Source of the DNA: Aquatica leii
Taxonomy: Eukaryota; Arthropoda; Insecta; Coleoptera; Lampyridae
Direction of reading: 5' to 3'
DNA: 64,000 nt
NCBI GenBank assembly: GCA_035610365.1
Contig: CM069433.1
Coordinates: 129,040,545 to 129,104,544, forward strand
The position numbers and the translations under genes are program-made. How positions within the stretch are numbered: position 1 is the stretch's first letter; each line of letters opens with the position of its first letter. Shown in pieces: positions 1-12,539 of the stretch. The notes beneath the pieces are model-generated. The model did no database searches and was not told where the DNA came from. It saw nothing but the letters and a program-made list of their open reading frames with translations.

Positions 1-3000
1 CTCACCTATTGTTGCTAACATATTTATGATAATTTTTGAGTAGTAAGTTATATATATAACGGTATATTATTTATACAACCATTTTGTTAGTCAACTAACT
101 AACTAGTAATTACTTAAATGAAAAATAAACTAATAACTTCAATGTTTTTTTTTGTAAAATTGAAGAAACGCTCAAACAATTGTTACCACTGCATTCTAAA
201 TAGATGTAACCGCAATGCAACCCATGGTTTGTTATTGACAAAAATTCAGCATTTCGTTGCATACACAAAACATATCGTGGGTTAACAGGTACTAATAAGT
301 AAGTAGTTTAACATTTCTTGTTCGTGATACTATCCCCATTAGCGGAATATCATTACCCAATCATAATTGCACACGAAAGTATATTTTTTATAATTGGCAA
401 GATTGCATTAATTTTCGGAATTCTACTTTCTGTTAACGTCAAACTTTCATACGTGTAAAACCGTGCTTACCACCTGATGGGTTTTTTCATAATTATTCCA
501 GGCCATTGCTCATTTAATGGGGTGTTAAGTTGTTGTGAGTTAGAATATAACCTTGGGAAATCTTGCCAAAGTAATATCAGATTTTGTTTGTGGTTATGAA
601 AGTAATTTTTTGCATAATTTCAACATAATAAACTACGTATTAGCACCACGTTTCATCAATTTGTTAAGACACTTTTAATAGTTTCTTTGTGCATGTTAAT
701 GCTACGTGTGGCGATCCCACTTTTATGTGGTTCTTGGTTGTCAGTTTAGTGGGTCTATTTTATGAATCGGAGAATGACTCGACTTATTTGATATTTGGTT
801 CCACTACCACGTTATTGGGAAAGCCCGTACAAAAAAATCAATTGCGTCTCGCTGAATATCTAAATCTAAAACAATTTATCAACGTAACACTGCTTAGAAT
901 AATAATTAGGGATGTATGATTACCAATCTAGACGGCACGAGTATCAACTGATTCTAAATTTGTAACTTTTTGACTACATTTAACGTGCTTCGTGTTTATA
1001 CGTGTTTTATTCGATGAACTTTGTAATTAAACTAATAAATGTGAAGAAACTTTTGTAGTTGCATATTTTTCAAAGTTGAATCGCGGAATAGTATGTTGCC
1101 TATACTGCGTACTTACTGTAATATTTTTAAAATTGAACTGTAATAGCTTATTAGCGGATATTTGCAATTATATATTTAAAATATTTTTTCTTCTCTTGAT
1201 AATTCGCTGAATTTTATTTGTACTTGTGTACCTTTGAAAACATTTTTCTACTGCTGGTTAAGATTGCTATTTTGTTTATATGTTATACTCTCACTATTAC
1301 TTATATGTACCCATACCCAACTCTACGACGCGACGGAGTGAGTTAGACGTAACCGTGGTATGGTCCACAGGAACGGGGAATCCGTAACAACCTAAACTTA
1401 AAAGCTGTGGTTTATAGAAGTAAAACTCTACTATGAGTAATGTGTTTTGCTTTTACTATATTTTTCAGTTTGTACGACGACAATAACTATAGATTAATTA
1501 AAAACCTTTCTGTAGTATTTTCTCTTAAATATAAAATTTCTAAACCTTTGATGGTCTATTAGTTTTTTTAAACCCCGTATAATTACGTAACAAAACTTTT
1601 TTACTTTGAAATAGACAAAAATAAATTAAAAAAATTTATATTTGATTTAATACTTTGTATTTTTATGTGCTTTTCAACGTTTAATTTTTTTAGTATAAAC
1701 TTTAAAATCTTATTACAAAGAGTAAATTAAATACTTACATTATTAATTATTACTGTGGCTTTAAAACTAAACTAATTAAAATAGGATGTGTTAATAGTAC
1801 TCAAACTAATACAATATAAATTTTATGGTTACTTTAATCTAAGAAATTATAGCACATGCTTTCTTAATTGCTGGTTTTAGTATTTTAGCATTAGCAATAC
1901 TAGTACCATAGAAGCATAAAAGGAGTAATTGAAAATGTGCTTCTCAGCAACTGTGTACGTTAATAAACATTCTGTAAAGTATTTTTTTTTATTAAAACCG
2001 TTAATTTTTTATAGTTTTGTGATATAGTAGTTACATATCTGTAATATAAAGTCCTGTAAATGCTTTAAAATAAAGTGTTCAATAAACGTTTTGATTGCTT
2101 TAGTGATTAGAGAATGTCGATGTTTCCGGGTTCTACTATACCCGTTCCCGGAACGATACTAAACTATGTAGCTTGCTCCGGACTTCCTTCTAATACTACT
2201 ACTACGTCATTATATTGAAATTTAAGCACTGTTTGCAAGTTTCTAAAGCGTTTAGTAGTTTCTAGTAATAAAATTAAATTAAGTAAATTAATAACTTTTT
2301 TTTAAACTAGAACTACTTGCTTTAGCAAAATGTGAAACATGCATACAAATACGCAGCATTAAGACAAAGTAAATTGCTAAAAAACTAAAATTGATTTAGA
2401 CAGAACGTTGTATTAAATTAAATGTTTATGTATATATTATTTTTATTGCAACATAGATAAGTACTTTATCAAATTGTATTTTATCAAAAAATTGTGTTAT
2501 TCTAATGGTTTACTTAGTAAAATGAGATTCCTTATTACGTAAACATTATATGATAATAAAATAAAACGCACAAAGAATATCACATTATTATTCAAAGTAA
2601 ATTTATTTCTTACAACATTACTAAGTTTTAAGTAATTGATTCAGATAAAAAAATTCTGGTTTTATGAATTTCCAAAATTGAATTGATTGTTATTGCACAA
2701 ACGGTAATTAAAAAATAATTACTCATAATTATAAAATTTTTATGTCAAACTTTTAAATTGATTAGTACACGGACTAGTATAATTATAAAAAAACATTTTT
2801 AAAATTAAAAAGTCCTGTTAAACTGATAACATACGTAAAGTTTATGTTGTTGACTCTAGATGCGTGACTATAATGAGCAAAACATTTAATTACTCATGCA
2901 TCAAACGATATTTGAGAAATTATCTATTATCTAGTTTTTACTTTATGTAACAATGTGTTTCATTGGTAACTTAGGACATAAAAAATATTGAAATTGCTTC

Positions 3001-4125
3001 AAGCAAGGTCTCAAATTTGCTGCTCAACAGCATAAGGTGATAATAACTAAAAATGTAGGATATCTAACTAAAATTAATATAAATAGAACTAATTAGACTC
3101 GTAAGCATTATTAAATTATAATTCAAATTTCACAAAATAGTTTTTGAAAACAATCGAATCATATCTTCTTGAATTGCTTCAGGTTAAGGAAACTAAATAC
3201 CGATACATACGATACGTAAGAGTAAATACCCTTTTTTATTCTTATAATTGATTCCTGTAAACAGCTATTAATATGATGCAAGCACACCGTTAAATTTACC
3301 TAACAAATATTAAATGTTGCTTGACTTCTTAGAGGTAATAAATATTTTTTACGTTGTATAAGCACTGGTATTCGAAATTTACCGTTCGACTTCTTAGTAC
3401 TTAATTTTAGTTGTTAATGTTAATTTATTGGTATATCTATAAATCGACCTTTAAATAGATATTTTTTTTAAATATATTTTTATAGTAAGAATAATTAATT
3501 GTTGGTTTTCTGCTAAATAATAATAAAACAGAATTTTAAAATAAAAAATTAGTTAAACGAAAGTATCTAGTCTGAATTTACAAGTTGCTCTTAGTGGGTC
3601 ATCCTGTAAATAATATAAAGCAACTACTTGCGTTCAATCTCCAGAGTTTAGTTCTCTTTTGCTAAATGTTTCAAAAAATGTTTAATTGAAATTAATAGAA
3701 AAAGCTTGAAAACCGTAAAATAAACAACTTTCTCTCTAATGGGCGTGGCAAGTAACTAATATGCATTTTTATGTAATTTGAATTTGGCAATGAAAATACG
3801 TTTATTTACCATACAGTAGTGATAGATTTTATTAAAATAGCATTTCACATTTCACTAATTATTTTAACAAAAACCTTAAAAATGCCACGTATGATATATA
3901 ACAAACTATAACTTGTATGCAAATATAATTGAATCGGAATCTTTGTCAAAAATAACAACCGCAAAAATTAAAGATACGAATCAAGATAAATCTGTTACTA
4001 ACACAACTCCGTTGTGATTTTTTAATTTAAAGTTTGAAATTTTAAATAGTTAGTTGATGTTTGAGTGATAATTTGCTAACTTTTAAAACACATTTCACAT
4101 AAAAACCATATACAGCAATTTTCAT
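1..4125. other. AT-rich tract, no gene recognised
   Basis: No convincing coding segment, RNA gene or inverted-repeat element was seen on either strand. The longest open frame, at 689-919 (+), resembles no family I know and is flanked by AT-rich noncoding sequence. A small hairpin lies near 2124-2155, with TTCCGGG and CCCGGAA arms about 16 nt apart. A slightly GC-richer patch at about 1315-1395 is unexplained. Confidence 0.5.
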
Positions 4126-4760
4126 TTACGGTAAAACCTGTCAATAACGAACAGCTACAGAATAAGAAATATTGTCTGTTATTATTTACATTAATAATTA
4201 ATTACATAATATATTGCACAGTATGTACTTTTTTTAAATATTAATCAAGAGTTGTTTGTTCTGTATTTTGAAATTTTTGTTTCGCTGTTAAATTTCCAGA
4301 TAAAATAAAATATGCCTCTAGATCCTTCAATTTAACGGATTACCATCAATAATCGTTACAGTCGCTGTTATTGGAATTTACTCTGCTTCGCTAGCATTAT
4401 CTGTATTAGCATCATAATTCCATTCTTGGAATTCACGTACACAGTGTATCGTCACTTTCAGTTTCTACACTTTGTTTAATATCTGTGTAAGTAGACAAAT
4501 TCCGTATTTTTAAAAAACACTTATAACGGCAAGTCATCCTCACACGTAAATTCACTTTCTTCATCGTTCACACAGCTTTTAAAAAACATTTGGTAATTGT
4601 TTTGGATTATACATTTTTCCAAATCATTTACGATTGTTATACGCTTTTCAAGCTGCTCCGTTGAATTTAAGTTGCTTACAATATATTAGTCTTTATTGTG
4701 CTGCCAACAATTTAAAAAAAATTGAATTCAGTTGAAATTGAAAAAAAACGATGTTAAAGT
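4126..4760 (-). mobile_element. Possible Tigger/pogo-like 3' remnant
   Basis: At about 4130-4157 the + strand reads like the outer end of insect Tigger/pogo elements (GGTAAAACC, then TAACGAAC). Inside it, on the minus strand, lies an interrupted acidic coding stretch ending near 4500-4640 (residues such as NDEESEFTCEDDLPL), like the acidic C-terminal tail of these transposases. No catalytic domain and no partner inverted repeat was found. The family call is inference from these two weak signals. Confidence 0.27.
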
Positions 4761-5500
4761 TAATGTCAAATTTTGCAGATTTAGTAATAAATGTAGTACC
4801 AACATTATATTTCTGGTGATATTTTTTATTTTTTTCAAAAAGAATATAATTTTACAAAATGTAACACAAAAAATAATGTACGTTACTGTCATCGAAAGTA
4901 TCATAACATAACTCACTCAAATGCAACGCATGTAATGTAGGTATGCTATACCTTACTTTCGACTCTTGTTACGTAAATAAACCCATATATTACTAGTGTC
5001 CTTTTAAAAAGATATTTGAAAAGCATACACAAAAATGTTTTCTAATATTCATGAAATGCATGTAGGTGGAGTTGTGTAATTATCAACATTTACTATTGGT
5101 TCTGTTCAAGTCGTAATATACTTTATTCACACTCAGTTAGTAACGTACAGTTTTCCGAACCTCTTAAAGGTCGGCAAGTGAGCGGTCTCCATGGTTAAAA
5201 AAACGCGTATGTAATGAAACCCCACAGTCAGTAATGTACAGTTTTCTAACCTGTAACTTGTGTGTGTTTTGTTTTAACTGATTTACTAAAACGTCAATCA
5301 TAAATTAAATACTTATATATCAATCGTGAAATGCCTACTATGTGTTAATATTTTACCGAAATAAACGATAATATTTTGGAAGCAGGTTTTCATTCATTTT
5401 TTATTAGTTTAATGTTATTTATTTTGTTTAATAGCTGATTGTGAATAAAATAGTATACAAACCTTGGCATAAGTGTTCTATTTACCTCGAGAACTAGTTC

Positions 5501-5523
5501 ACCTCGAGGCTATGCCTCTCGGT
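5501..5523. repeat. GC-rich imperfect hairpin in AT-rich DNA
   Basis: ACCTCGAGGC is followed after TAT by GCCTCTCGGT, giving an 8 of 10 paired stem. It sits in a roughly 100 bp patch (about 5480-5580) that is clearly richer in G and C than its surroundings and repeats CTCG words. It may be the terminus or core of a non-autonomous element; no flanking repeats were found to prove that. Confidence 0.4.
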
Positions 5524-5820
5524 AAACTATGGTTCTCTCGACAGAAATCGAATACTTTCCGCCTCGGTATGTAATCTACTATTACCTAATGTCGATATGT
5601 AATGCCAAATTTTACAGCTGTCAATTTAATGTCGTGATGACATATTTTACCACACTAGTGCTGTAAAGCACTGCCAAATCCAACATAAAAATTTTAGCAA
5701 ATAACCTTGAGAAAAATATTTTCTTCTAAAATATTTGGTTTATAAAATTTACAACTATGTGAATATTGACAAATTAATTATTATAAACATTATTAACAAA
5801 ATCTTTACAATTGTTTATAT

Positions 5821-6339
5821 TTACACCTGCAGATATGGGCGCAACAAATCTCTGTTGAATAGATGTTTGCTTGTTGTTTTCTTATTTTTTAAAGAGGTTT
5901 CTACATAATGTTTAGCTACGGTATTAGACTTCCATCCTCCACGTCTTTTCAAAGTGTGTATATCTGCACGAGAATCTTCGGAATCATTGCCCGGGTATTT
6001 CTCTGGATTTGGTAACTTTAAAAAAGCAGCAATGTCTTTTGGCATCTGTCCAAAAATCTCGATTTCTGCAGGTTGTGAAGTACACTTTCCATTTTTATAG
6101 TAAACAAAAAAACGACCATGAGGGGTATGTTGTGGACGTAGTCTAAAATATTTTCTAAAATAATCCACACCATCAACGCCGTCAATATTTCTTGTGGTAA
6201 TCACAAATTCTCGTTTAACTTTAGTTTTCGTATTAGGTATTTCAATCTTAATAAACGACTTTTCATCAACAATATCATTAAGTTTCAAATTCGTGAGTTC
6301 TTCTCTACAAGCTCCGAAAACCCCAATAATTAAAGACAC
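5821..6339 (-). pseudogene. Crypton-like tyrosine recombinase, catalytic exon (copy A)
   Basis: This is the C-terminal catalytic part of a phage-integrase-type tyrosine recombinase, the enzyme that mobilises Crypton elements by DNA cut and rejoin through a tyrosine. Visible parts are the first catalytic arginine (GACREEL, about residue 12), the RPQHTPHGRFFVYY segment, GGWKS and the presumed nucleophile in AKHYVET. The H-x-x-R box found in copy B is missing: the line jumps from PEKYPG to SRADIHTLKRRGG, a short in-frame deletion that should abolish activity. The segment begins directly after a good acceptor (AG at 6340-6341) in phase 0, matching the start of exon 2 in copy B. The likely first exon is at 10960-11356. 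It lacks the NCTI-type C-terminal tail seen in copies B and C. Confidence 0.75.
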
Positions 6340-6499
6340 CTAAGAGTAAAATTTTAAAGGAATATTAGCACTACTTGAAAATTGCTTAAATTTAATTTTT
6401 ATGATGCCTTTAATAAGCAAGGTCCGTTTATAGCTTAATAGTGATCTTACATGCAAATTTTGCGTTATATTTTATTAATTTTGGTTCAAAAATTATTAT

Positions 6500-7440
6500 T
6501 TATTCGATTCATGACCCTGAGGTATTTTCCGTGTTTCGCGCCGCTTTTGGCGATAAGTTAGTCGGACAGCGTGAGATTTGAGAAAGTTGCCTGGATATTT
6601 TCTGGAGCTAATTTTTGCTTAAGGTTGCAAGCTTCGGGTTTTCGAGATTTTTGCTCCAGAAATGTAATTAAAGTTGGGATTTTTTGTTGGATTTAGTATA
6701 CATACGATTTATTCGGATTTTTTATCCAGGATTTAACTTATCCACCGCTCGGTAAGAGTTATTTTTCTTTCCTTATTTTATATTGATCCTTTTTTTGTTT
6801 CCGCAGGTCAGGCTGTTAATCACTATACATTTCTAAGGGTTGTTCTTAAATAACATTTTAATTTAGTTTAAACACCGAAATTTCTCGGTAAGATTTGGTA
6901 GCGTATTTTTGTGAATATTTATTGTAGTTCGAAAATTCTTGTAGGTGTTTTACGTTCGGTTTTCTGTTGCCCTCGATAGCGAGTTATCAGAGCGGAGTTG
7001 TCAAGAGTTATCGACAAACGCAATTACGATTCCTGTCTACGAGGTGACGACGTTTAAGTATAGGTTTTATTTTATTTACGCTTTATGGCGTTGTGGCGCG
7101 TAATGTTATATTATTTCACTATAATTTTTAATAGCAATTATTGTTCCTTTGTAACCCTGATGAATCGATTCTGATCGGGATTAAATTTTTGTTTAATTAA
7201 TTTAGATAAACAATAGTAACCGTAATTTTTTAAATCTAATTATTATTATTTTGTGTTTGGGTTCCACAACGTCTGTGTACGTTTCATTTTGAAATTATAT
7301 TTTAGTTTTAAAAAACGTAAGGTTTCTTTTAAAGTTTGAACCTGGGTTTGTTACGTCCGTATTTTGAGAAATTTACATAACAGTGACTGCTTAACGGTAC
7401 ACTAGAATAAACCTTTCAAGAGCGTACTAAAGTCTTTAAT
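6500..7440. other. Unexplained moderately GC-richer noncoding block
   Basis: This block is less AT-biased than its flanks. It contains the hairpin CGCC-gctttt-GGCG near 6560 and an AATAAA-type signal near 7408. It lies just upstream of the transposase remnant, so it may be that element's 5' region or an LTR-like sequence. I looked for TG...CA ends with matching target duplications and found none. Confidence 0.3.
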
Positions 7441-7462
7441 ACAGCTAAAGTAGCGGTAGTGA

Positions 7463-8233
7463 ATGACTTTAAAAAACTTGACTGTAAAAGCTTCTTTTTT
7501 CAATTATCTTGGAATAGTAGTAGTACAAAATATTATAAACGAACAAGCATATGAAAATTTTTTCACATTATTTTGTGCAGTTACAATTGTTTCGGCAAAT
7601 AGATATGAAAAATATTTAGACATTTCTAGAGAACTATTTGTTACTTTTATTCGGCCATTGATAGAGTTGTATGGTGTTCAATTTTGTACCAGCAATATAC
7701 ATAATTTGCAGCACATTACAAGTGAAGTTTTTGGATTTGGTCCTTTGAAAAGTTTATCTTCTTATCCATTTGAAAATTGCTTATATCAAATTTTAAAAAA
7801 ATGTTACGAAATGGACCAAAAAGCTTGCAACAGGTCGCAAATCGATTTATAAAAATGTCTTTATGTAAATATGACAAGCAAATAAATAAACTTTAGTATC
7901 CCCAACTAAAAAGGCACAACAACAACGGATTGTTATTAAAAAATAATTTAGAGACGCGTGGTTTTATACAACTGACAACAAAATTGTTCATTTTGTGGAT
8001 GTCTTTATGAATGATAACGATATTAAAATATTAGGTAAACAAATATTGAAAAAAGGAGACTTTTTTACAACACCATCTTGTCTTCATATATCAATATATT
8101 TAAAGCAAACCAAAATCTGTCTAATTTGATAGAGTATAGTTCAGATAAAATTTCATTTAAATTTGCTACAAATTGTATTCGAGAAAATACTTTAGTTTTT
8201 ATTCCTTTACAACATACTTTGGAAAATTCTTAA
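7463..8233 (+). pseudogene. Transposase C-terminal remnant (uncharacterised insect family, possibly EnSpm/CACTA-like)
   Basis: The first part (7463-7852) contains the pattern LYGVQFCTSNIHNLQHI followed by GPLKSLSSYPFEN and CYEMDQKACNR. I recognise this as the C-terminal module of a large multicopy transposase family in insects and other animals. After a frameshift the match resumes (DAWFYTTDNKIVHFVDVF, about 7948-8000). It then continues in another frame to a terminal VFIPLQHTLENS and a TAA at 8231-8233, giving two frameshifts in all. The N-terminal and catalytic parts are absent. It faces the DUF4806-type gene tail to tail, about 290 bp away. The assignment to a transposase is fairly secure; the superfamily name is a guess. 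Confidence 0.6.
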
Positions 8234-8519
8234 AAATAAAATAAAGCAATGTGTAGTTATATATATTCTACTGAATGTTATCATCAAATTCCTCCATGAC
8301 ATTTTTATTTTCAAACTGTATTGCATCTAAAAAAATTAAGTTTTTTGTATTAACGTTAAAGAATAAATATTAAATTACCTCCATTGTTTTCTTCTATGTA
8401 CATTTTTAACACTTCGTATTCACCAACGTTCTCGTTATTTTGAAATACCACTTTATCTGTGGTTCCAATTAATTCTGTTGCAGATGATTCTAACTGAATA
8501 TGTGTATAAAATTTATTGT

Positions 8520-9684
8520 TTAAAATAAATAAATACCTGTAACATTTTTCGCCCGTTTTGAGTAACGATGTTGAGATGATCTACGAGTGTTAGTAGTTTT
8601 AGCACGACTAGTTGCATTCTTTAATATATTTTTATAAAATGTTTCGACAACTGCTTTATTATATGGGGCATTTGTATTAATGATGATATGAAGAAGTGCC
8701 TTATTAAAACCGTTCAACAATTTGAGCGCAAGTTTTTTATGTCCTTTTGTTCTACCTCCTGTCCAGCTACATTGTGTTTGAAAATTTCGAGTTAATATAT
8801 TATCGTTAAGATCATATAACCTATCAATCGGTTCAATATGGTGTGGCAAAATTTTTGATTTCATGTGTTGAACCTGTAAAAAAATCATGAAATGTGCTCA
8901 AACAATTAAAATTATGCTTACAAATTGACCAAAATATTCTTCGTCATTTAAAAGTTTTTCATTGAAATTTCTGAAATCAGTTTCATTGTTGATTGCTGTA
9001 AAATGAAAGACATCACTGACATCACCATTTGGCTCAACAACAGTACGTTTCTTTAATAGTTCGTCAACTTTAGCTTCAACACTTGACACAATTTTCCTCA
9101 TAGTTATATGTTGTTTCTGCAGTTCCAAATTAAAATCAATCATCAATTGTTTCAATTCATCATATTGCATCTGAGTGACACATTCTTTCGAATGTGATAC
9201 ATTGTTAAAATTGGATGATCCATCGTTCACCATTCGTGAAAATGATTGGGAATGATTTTCTTTTCTTATTTTGGAAACTGGCGATGTTGATTGACACATT
9301 TTCCCAGCTGTATGTAAGTTGCACATAACACCGTTTAGATTAACTGCAGAAAATTTTTCAATCCTCTTCTGTTTTTTTGATGATGTTTCATATTGATCTG
9401 AATCAATGTCCTGGCTATCCATATCACTAATTGCACCATTGGCATCATCATAAGAACAAAATCCTCTTCTTTTAACAGTACAGTACATTTTACTCCATCC
9501 CGATGAAGGAGTAGATTGACCATCAATTTGCATTTTGAGTACATTTTGCACATTACCTTTAGGCCAATACAAAAACTCGTCAACAACCCAATTGGCAGTT
9601 TACCGATGTAAATGCCAATCCCGCCGGAGTATTTGTCTGTACGATGTACCACTCTTGACAACTTGAATGTCCAACTTCGAGCAT
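8520..9684 (-). pseudogene. DUF4806-domain protein, transposon-associated, two exons
   Basis: The N-terminal part has NWVVDEFLYWPKGNVQN then a segment ending YCTVKRR, as in insect DUF4806 proteins, followed by a charged linker and a coiled-coil-like region around 9050-9170. The DUF4806 domain starts at NNETDFRNFNEKLLNDEEYF and crosses a clean 48 nt GT-AG intron (8874-8921). It continues in exon 2 with a segment containing WTGGRTKGHKKLALK and FNKALL, then a basic tail ending at 8520. The function of the domain is unknown; such genes are often multicopy and sit beside transposase genes. The frame breaks once near 9590, just before NWVVDE, so the first 30 or so residues are uncertain. A 46 nt open segment with good splice signals at about 9800-9847 may be an upstream exon. 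Confidence 0.6.
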
Positions 9685-10222
9685 TTCTACAAATGTATAA
9701 ACTTAGAAAAATGCTATTACATTAACTTGATTTAATGATACCCAAATAATTTAGGTGAAATTATAAGTTTTAGAAAAAAAAGCTAACAAAATAAATACCT
9801 TTTGTATGATCCTTATATCCCGCCAATACAATCACACCTATAACCTGAAAAAAAAGGCATTGGCGCTAGATTCACTTTTACACAAATTGCAGCCACCTCA
9901 TCATAAAAAGAAAAATGGAATGGGTATTTATGCATAGTTTTTAATTAAAATATTGCCACTTTCAAATATGATTTTTGTACATATATATACACATATACTA
10001 TATTCAAGCAAAAAAAGAAAAGAAAATTAATTATCAATGTTCAGGTTTAATAGAGCAACAGATAGATAGACAATCAAATTAAGATTTGGTTAAAGGGCAA
10101 GAGGGGGGGAGATTCGGCAATGCACCCCCTCATCCTAAATAAATTAATTATTATGATTTTTTATGTTTAAAAAAAATTATAACCTTCAAAATAAAAATTG
10201 GTGAAACTCTTTAAATTTTAAG

Positions 10223-10378
10223 CTTCTATAAAGCACTTAAACAGCTGAAAATTCCGCACTTACAAAGCCCATTCCGATATTTTAATAAACCTCTAATAAG
10301 CGCGTTAGCAGCTAACTTATTTTGCGAAATTGGCTTTAGAAATGCGGAATTTTCGGCTACTTAAGTGCTTTATAGAGG
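10223..10378. mobile_element. Palindromic MITE, about 156 bp
   Basis: The two ends are inverted copies over about 47 bp with only a few mismatches. Each starts CTATAAAGCACTTAA and contains GAAAATTCCGCA and AAAGCC. The centre has another small palindrome (TTAGCAGCTAA near 10310). There is no coding capacity, so it must be moved in trans. It lies inside the enlarged intron of recombinase copy A. The target duplication is not clear. Confidence 0.8.
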
Positions 10379-10959
10379 TATGATAGAAAGAAACAGCTTT
10401 TTAAAAGGATTGTTAACTTTCTTTTAAAGGCTTTACAAGCTCGAATAATTCTGATTTATATTGCTAATTGTTCAGTGGAAAGGCCAGTTACAATAATGTT
10501 ACTATGTATATACGTTTTATTTTATAATCTTTTGATTTATGGTATTGTAAACTTGTCAGGATTAGTTAAAATTAGAGATTTAGAAAACTTTGTATTATTA
10601 CTACTGCACCCTTTGTCTTGTTAAACTGGGTTTTTACATACCTGTTGTAATAAATTTATGGGCTATTTAACGTTTAATCTTAAACACTGACATTGTTCAG
10701 TGTATTTGTATTTAATTACCATTCTGTAGCCTGCTGCTTATTGGACAATTTTTACTAAATAGGCGAAACAAATAGCATCCGAAGGTTTCACGGAGCATAA
10801 CTTCGGTTTTGCTAGCAGTGGATGTGAAGTTCTCGTTACAAATACATTACATTATTTCAAACTTCTTTATTATTTTGCATCGATTCAAAAAAGATAAGTG
10901 TGCATTTGCACAAACGCGTTAATTTAGTTACACGCAAAAACACTACTAATATACTTTAC

Positions 10960-11356
10960 CTTCATCATTAAATAGTTTCTATCATTGGCATTTCTTAAAA
11001 ATTTACTTATTTCATGTATTGAAAATTTCTTCGATTTTTTTGGTTCATACCCTTCATTTATTTGCTTAAAAACCCAACAACTGAATATATTCACTAATAT
11101 CTAAGTTGCTCTTTATTGAAATTGTGGTCCTTAATATTAAATAATAAGTCCACAATGACGACGGTTTTTCATTTTCGGCTTTTTCGAAAAAATATGCTAA
11201 CAAAATTTTGTCAGGCACATCATTACCTGTTTTTAATTTACACCAATTTTGAAATCGTTTATAGTCATTTTCATATCTATTTCTAAATTTGACTTGAATT
11301 GCTGCATTTGCTGCCAATTCAATTTCTGATGGTGTATCTTTTTCTGTAGAACTCAT
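10960..11356 (-). pseudogene. Crypton-like tyrosine recombinase, N-terminal exon (copy A)
   Basis: This is the core-binding (SAM-like) half of the recombinase: an acidic N-terminus, then YENDYKRFQNWCKLKT, LLAYFFEKAENEK, SSLWTYYLILRTTISIK and DISEYIQLL. A one-base frameshift near 11066 follows, after which the reading continues with KQINEGYEPKKSKKF to NYLMMK. The exon ends at 10960 immediately before GTAAAG, in phase 0. Copy B has the same order and the same exon end (YTPKKSK..., then RAK, then GTAAGA). The catalytic half on the same strand is at 5821-6339, so the two are read as one gene split by an intron of about 4.62 kb (6340-10959). Confidence 0.72.
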
Positions 11357-11359
11357 TTT

Positions 11360-12535
11360 TATATTTTTATAATAAAAAAACTAATAGCTGTTACTATTTA
11401 AATTGTCAGCTAACAACTAACAATGCACAAAACATAGGTTTGCAAACCACTAGATTAGAATTCATAAATATTTATTTTTACTTTTTATAAGTAAATTAAA
11501 AGAATTTTAACAGTAAGTAAAATTTGGTACAATATTCATATCGTAAATTCATATTACGATTCTTATATCGTCTATAACTATAAGTTAGCACATTAGTGAT
11601 CGTTTATAGGAAAAAAAACTATATTTGAATCACATATTATAATGTTAAAAAAGGCGAAAGTAACTGTTGGAAAACGAAATTATTATTTTTTATTATTTTG
11701 ACAAAAATCAAGTGGAATTAAATAGTTTTCCAGATCAGCTTCGAGCATCGGTAGAAAATTTGGTTGTGACAACACAATTCAGAACGCTCTGAGGATAACA
11801 TCCCTCTAGCAGTGCTGTGCGTAAAATCATACTATACGTCAAACGTAAGTCAAACTCGAAATTAACTTTTTAGACATCCGGTCATTTTCATAGAAAAACA
11901 AAGAAAATTATTTAAAAGAATTTTCTGAATGGCAACCATCATTATAAAAAATAATAATTTTTCGCTAGAACTATTGCTCAGTGGATATGTATGTATGTGT
12001 CCCAAAAAGGTTTATGTATTGGGATGTACCGTTTCATCTATAATTTGGCAATTCTTTCATATCTCTTCCATTATTGGCAACGTTGTCAAATATAGAAATT
12101 TAAGAACCACGGTTACCATACAAGAAAATTGACTTAAGATCCATTGTCGTCGTCAAAAACATTAAAAAATGATACCCGGGAAAATACGAGGAAATATGTA
12201 TATGCATGTTTAGACGAGCAGTTAGTTAAAATATTTCTCACAAAAGGGTGTCAAAACGGTGCTGTGCAAGAATATCTTATAGTGCTCAAGCTCATTTATC
12301 ATAACCGATTGGATGACATTATTGTCTATTAAGAAACAGACAAGATGCGGTGTTTGTCATAAAAAAAGTTCAATTCAGATTTACTTTGTGATTCATCATA
12401 AATTTTATAAACAATTATAGCATGTCTGAAAGAATCTTTGAGTATTTAAATTACTAGTGTTTTTTTTAAGTGGACACATATTTTTCGGTAATCCGCGGGA
12501 AATTAAAAAAAAATTCGTTGAAATTTAATTTAGAG
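11360..12535. other. No gene recognised
   Basis: AT-rich sequence with two short open frames (11929-12132 and 12144-12332, both +) that show no recognisable motifs or splice context. Nothing else is supported here. Confidence 0.5.
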
Positions 12536-12539
12536 TAAC

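Noticed and set aside
689..919. 76-codon open frame (+)
   Set aside because: No recognisable motif, no splice or promoter context; open frames of this size are expected by chance in 64 kb.
6500..7440. Solo LTR
   Set aside because: Composition and an AATAAA signal suggested it, but no TG...CA boundaries with a matching target duplication were found.
9335..9661. 108-codon open frame on the minus strand
   Set aside because: It overlaps the DUF4806-type gene in another frame; the supported frame carries YWPKGNVQN.
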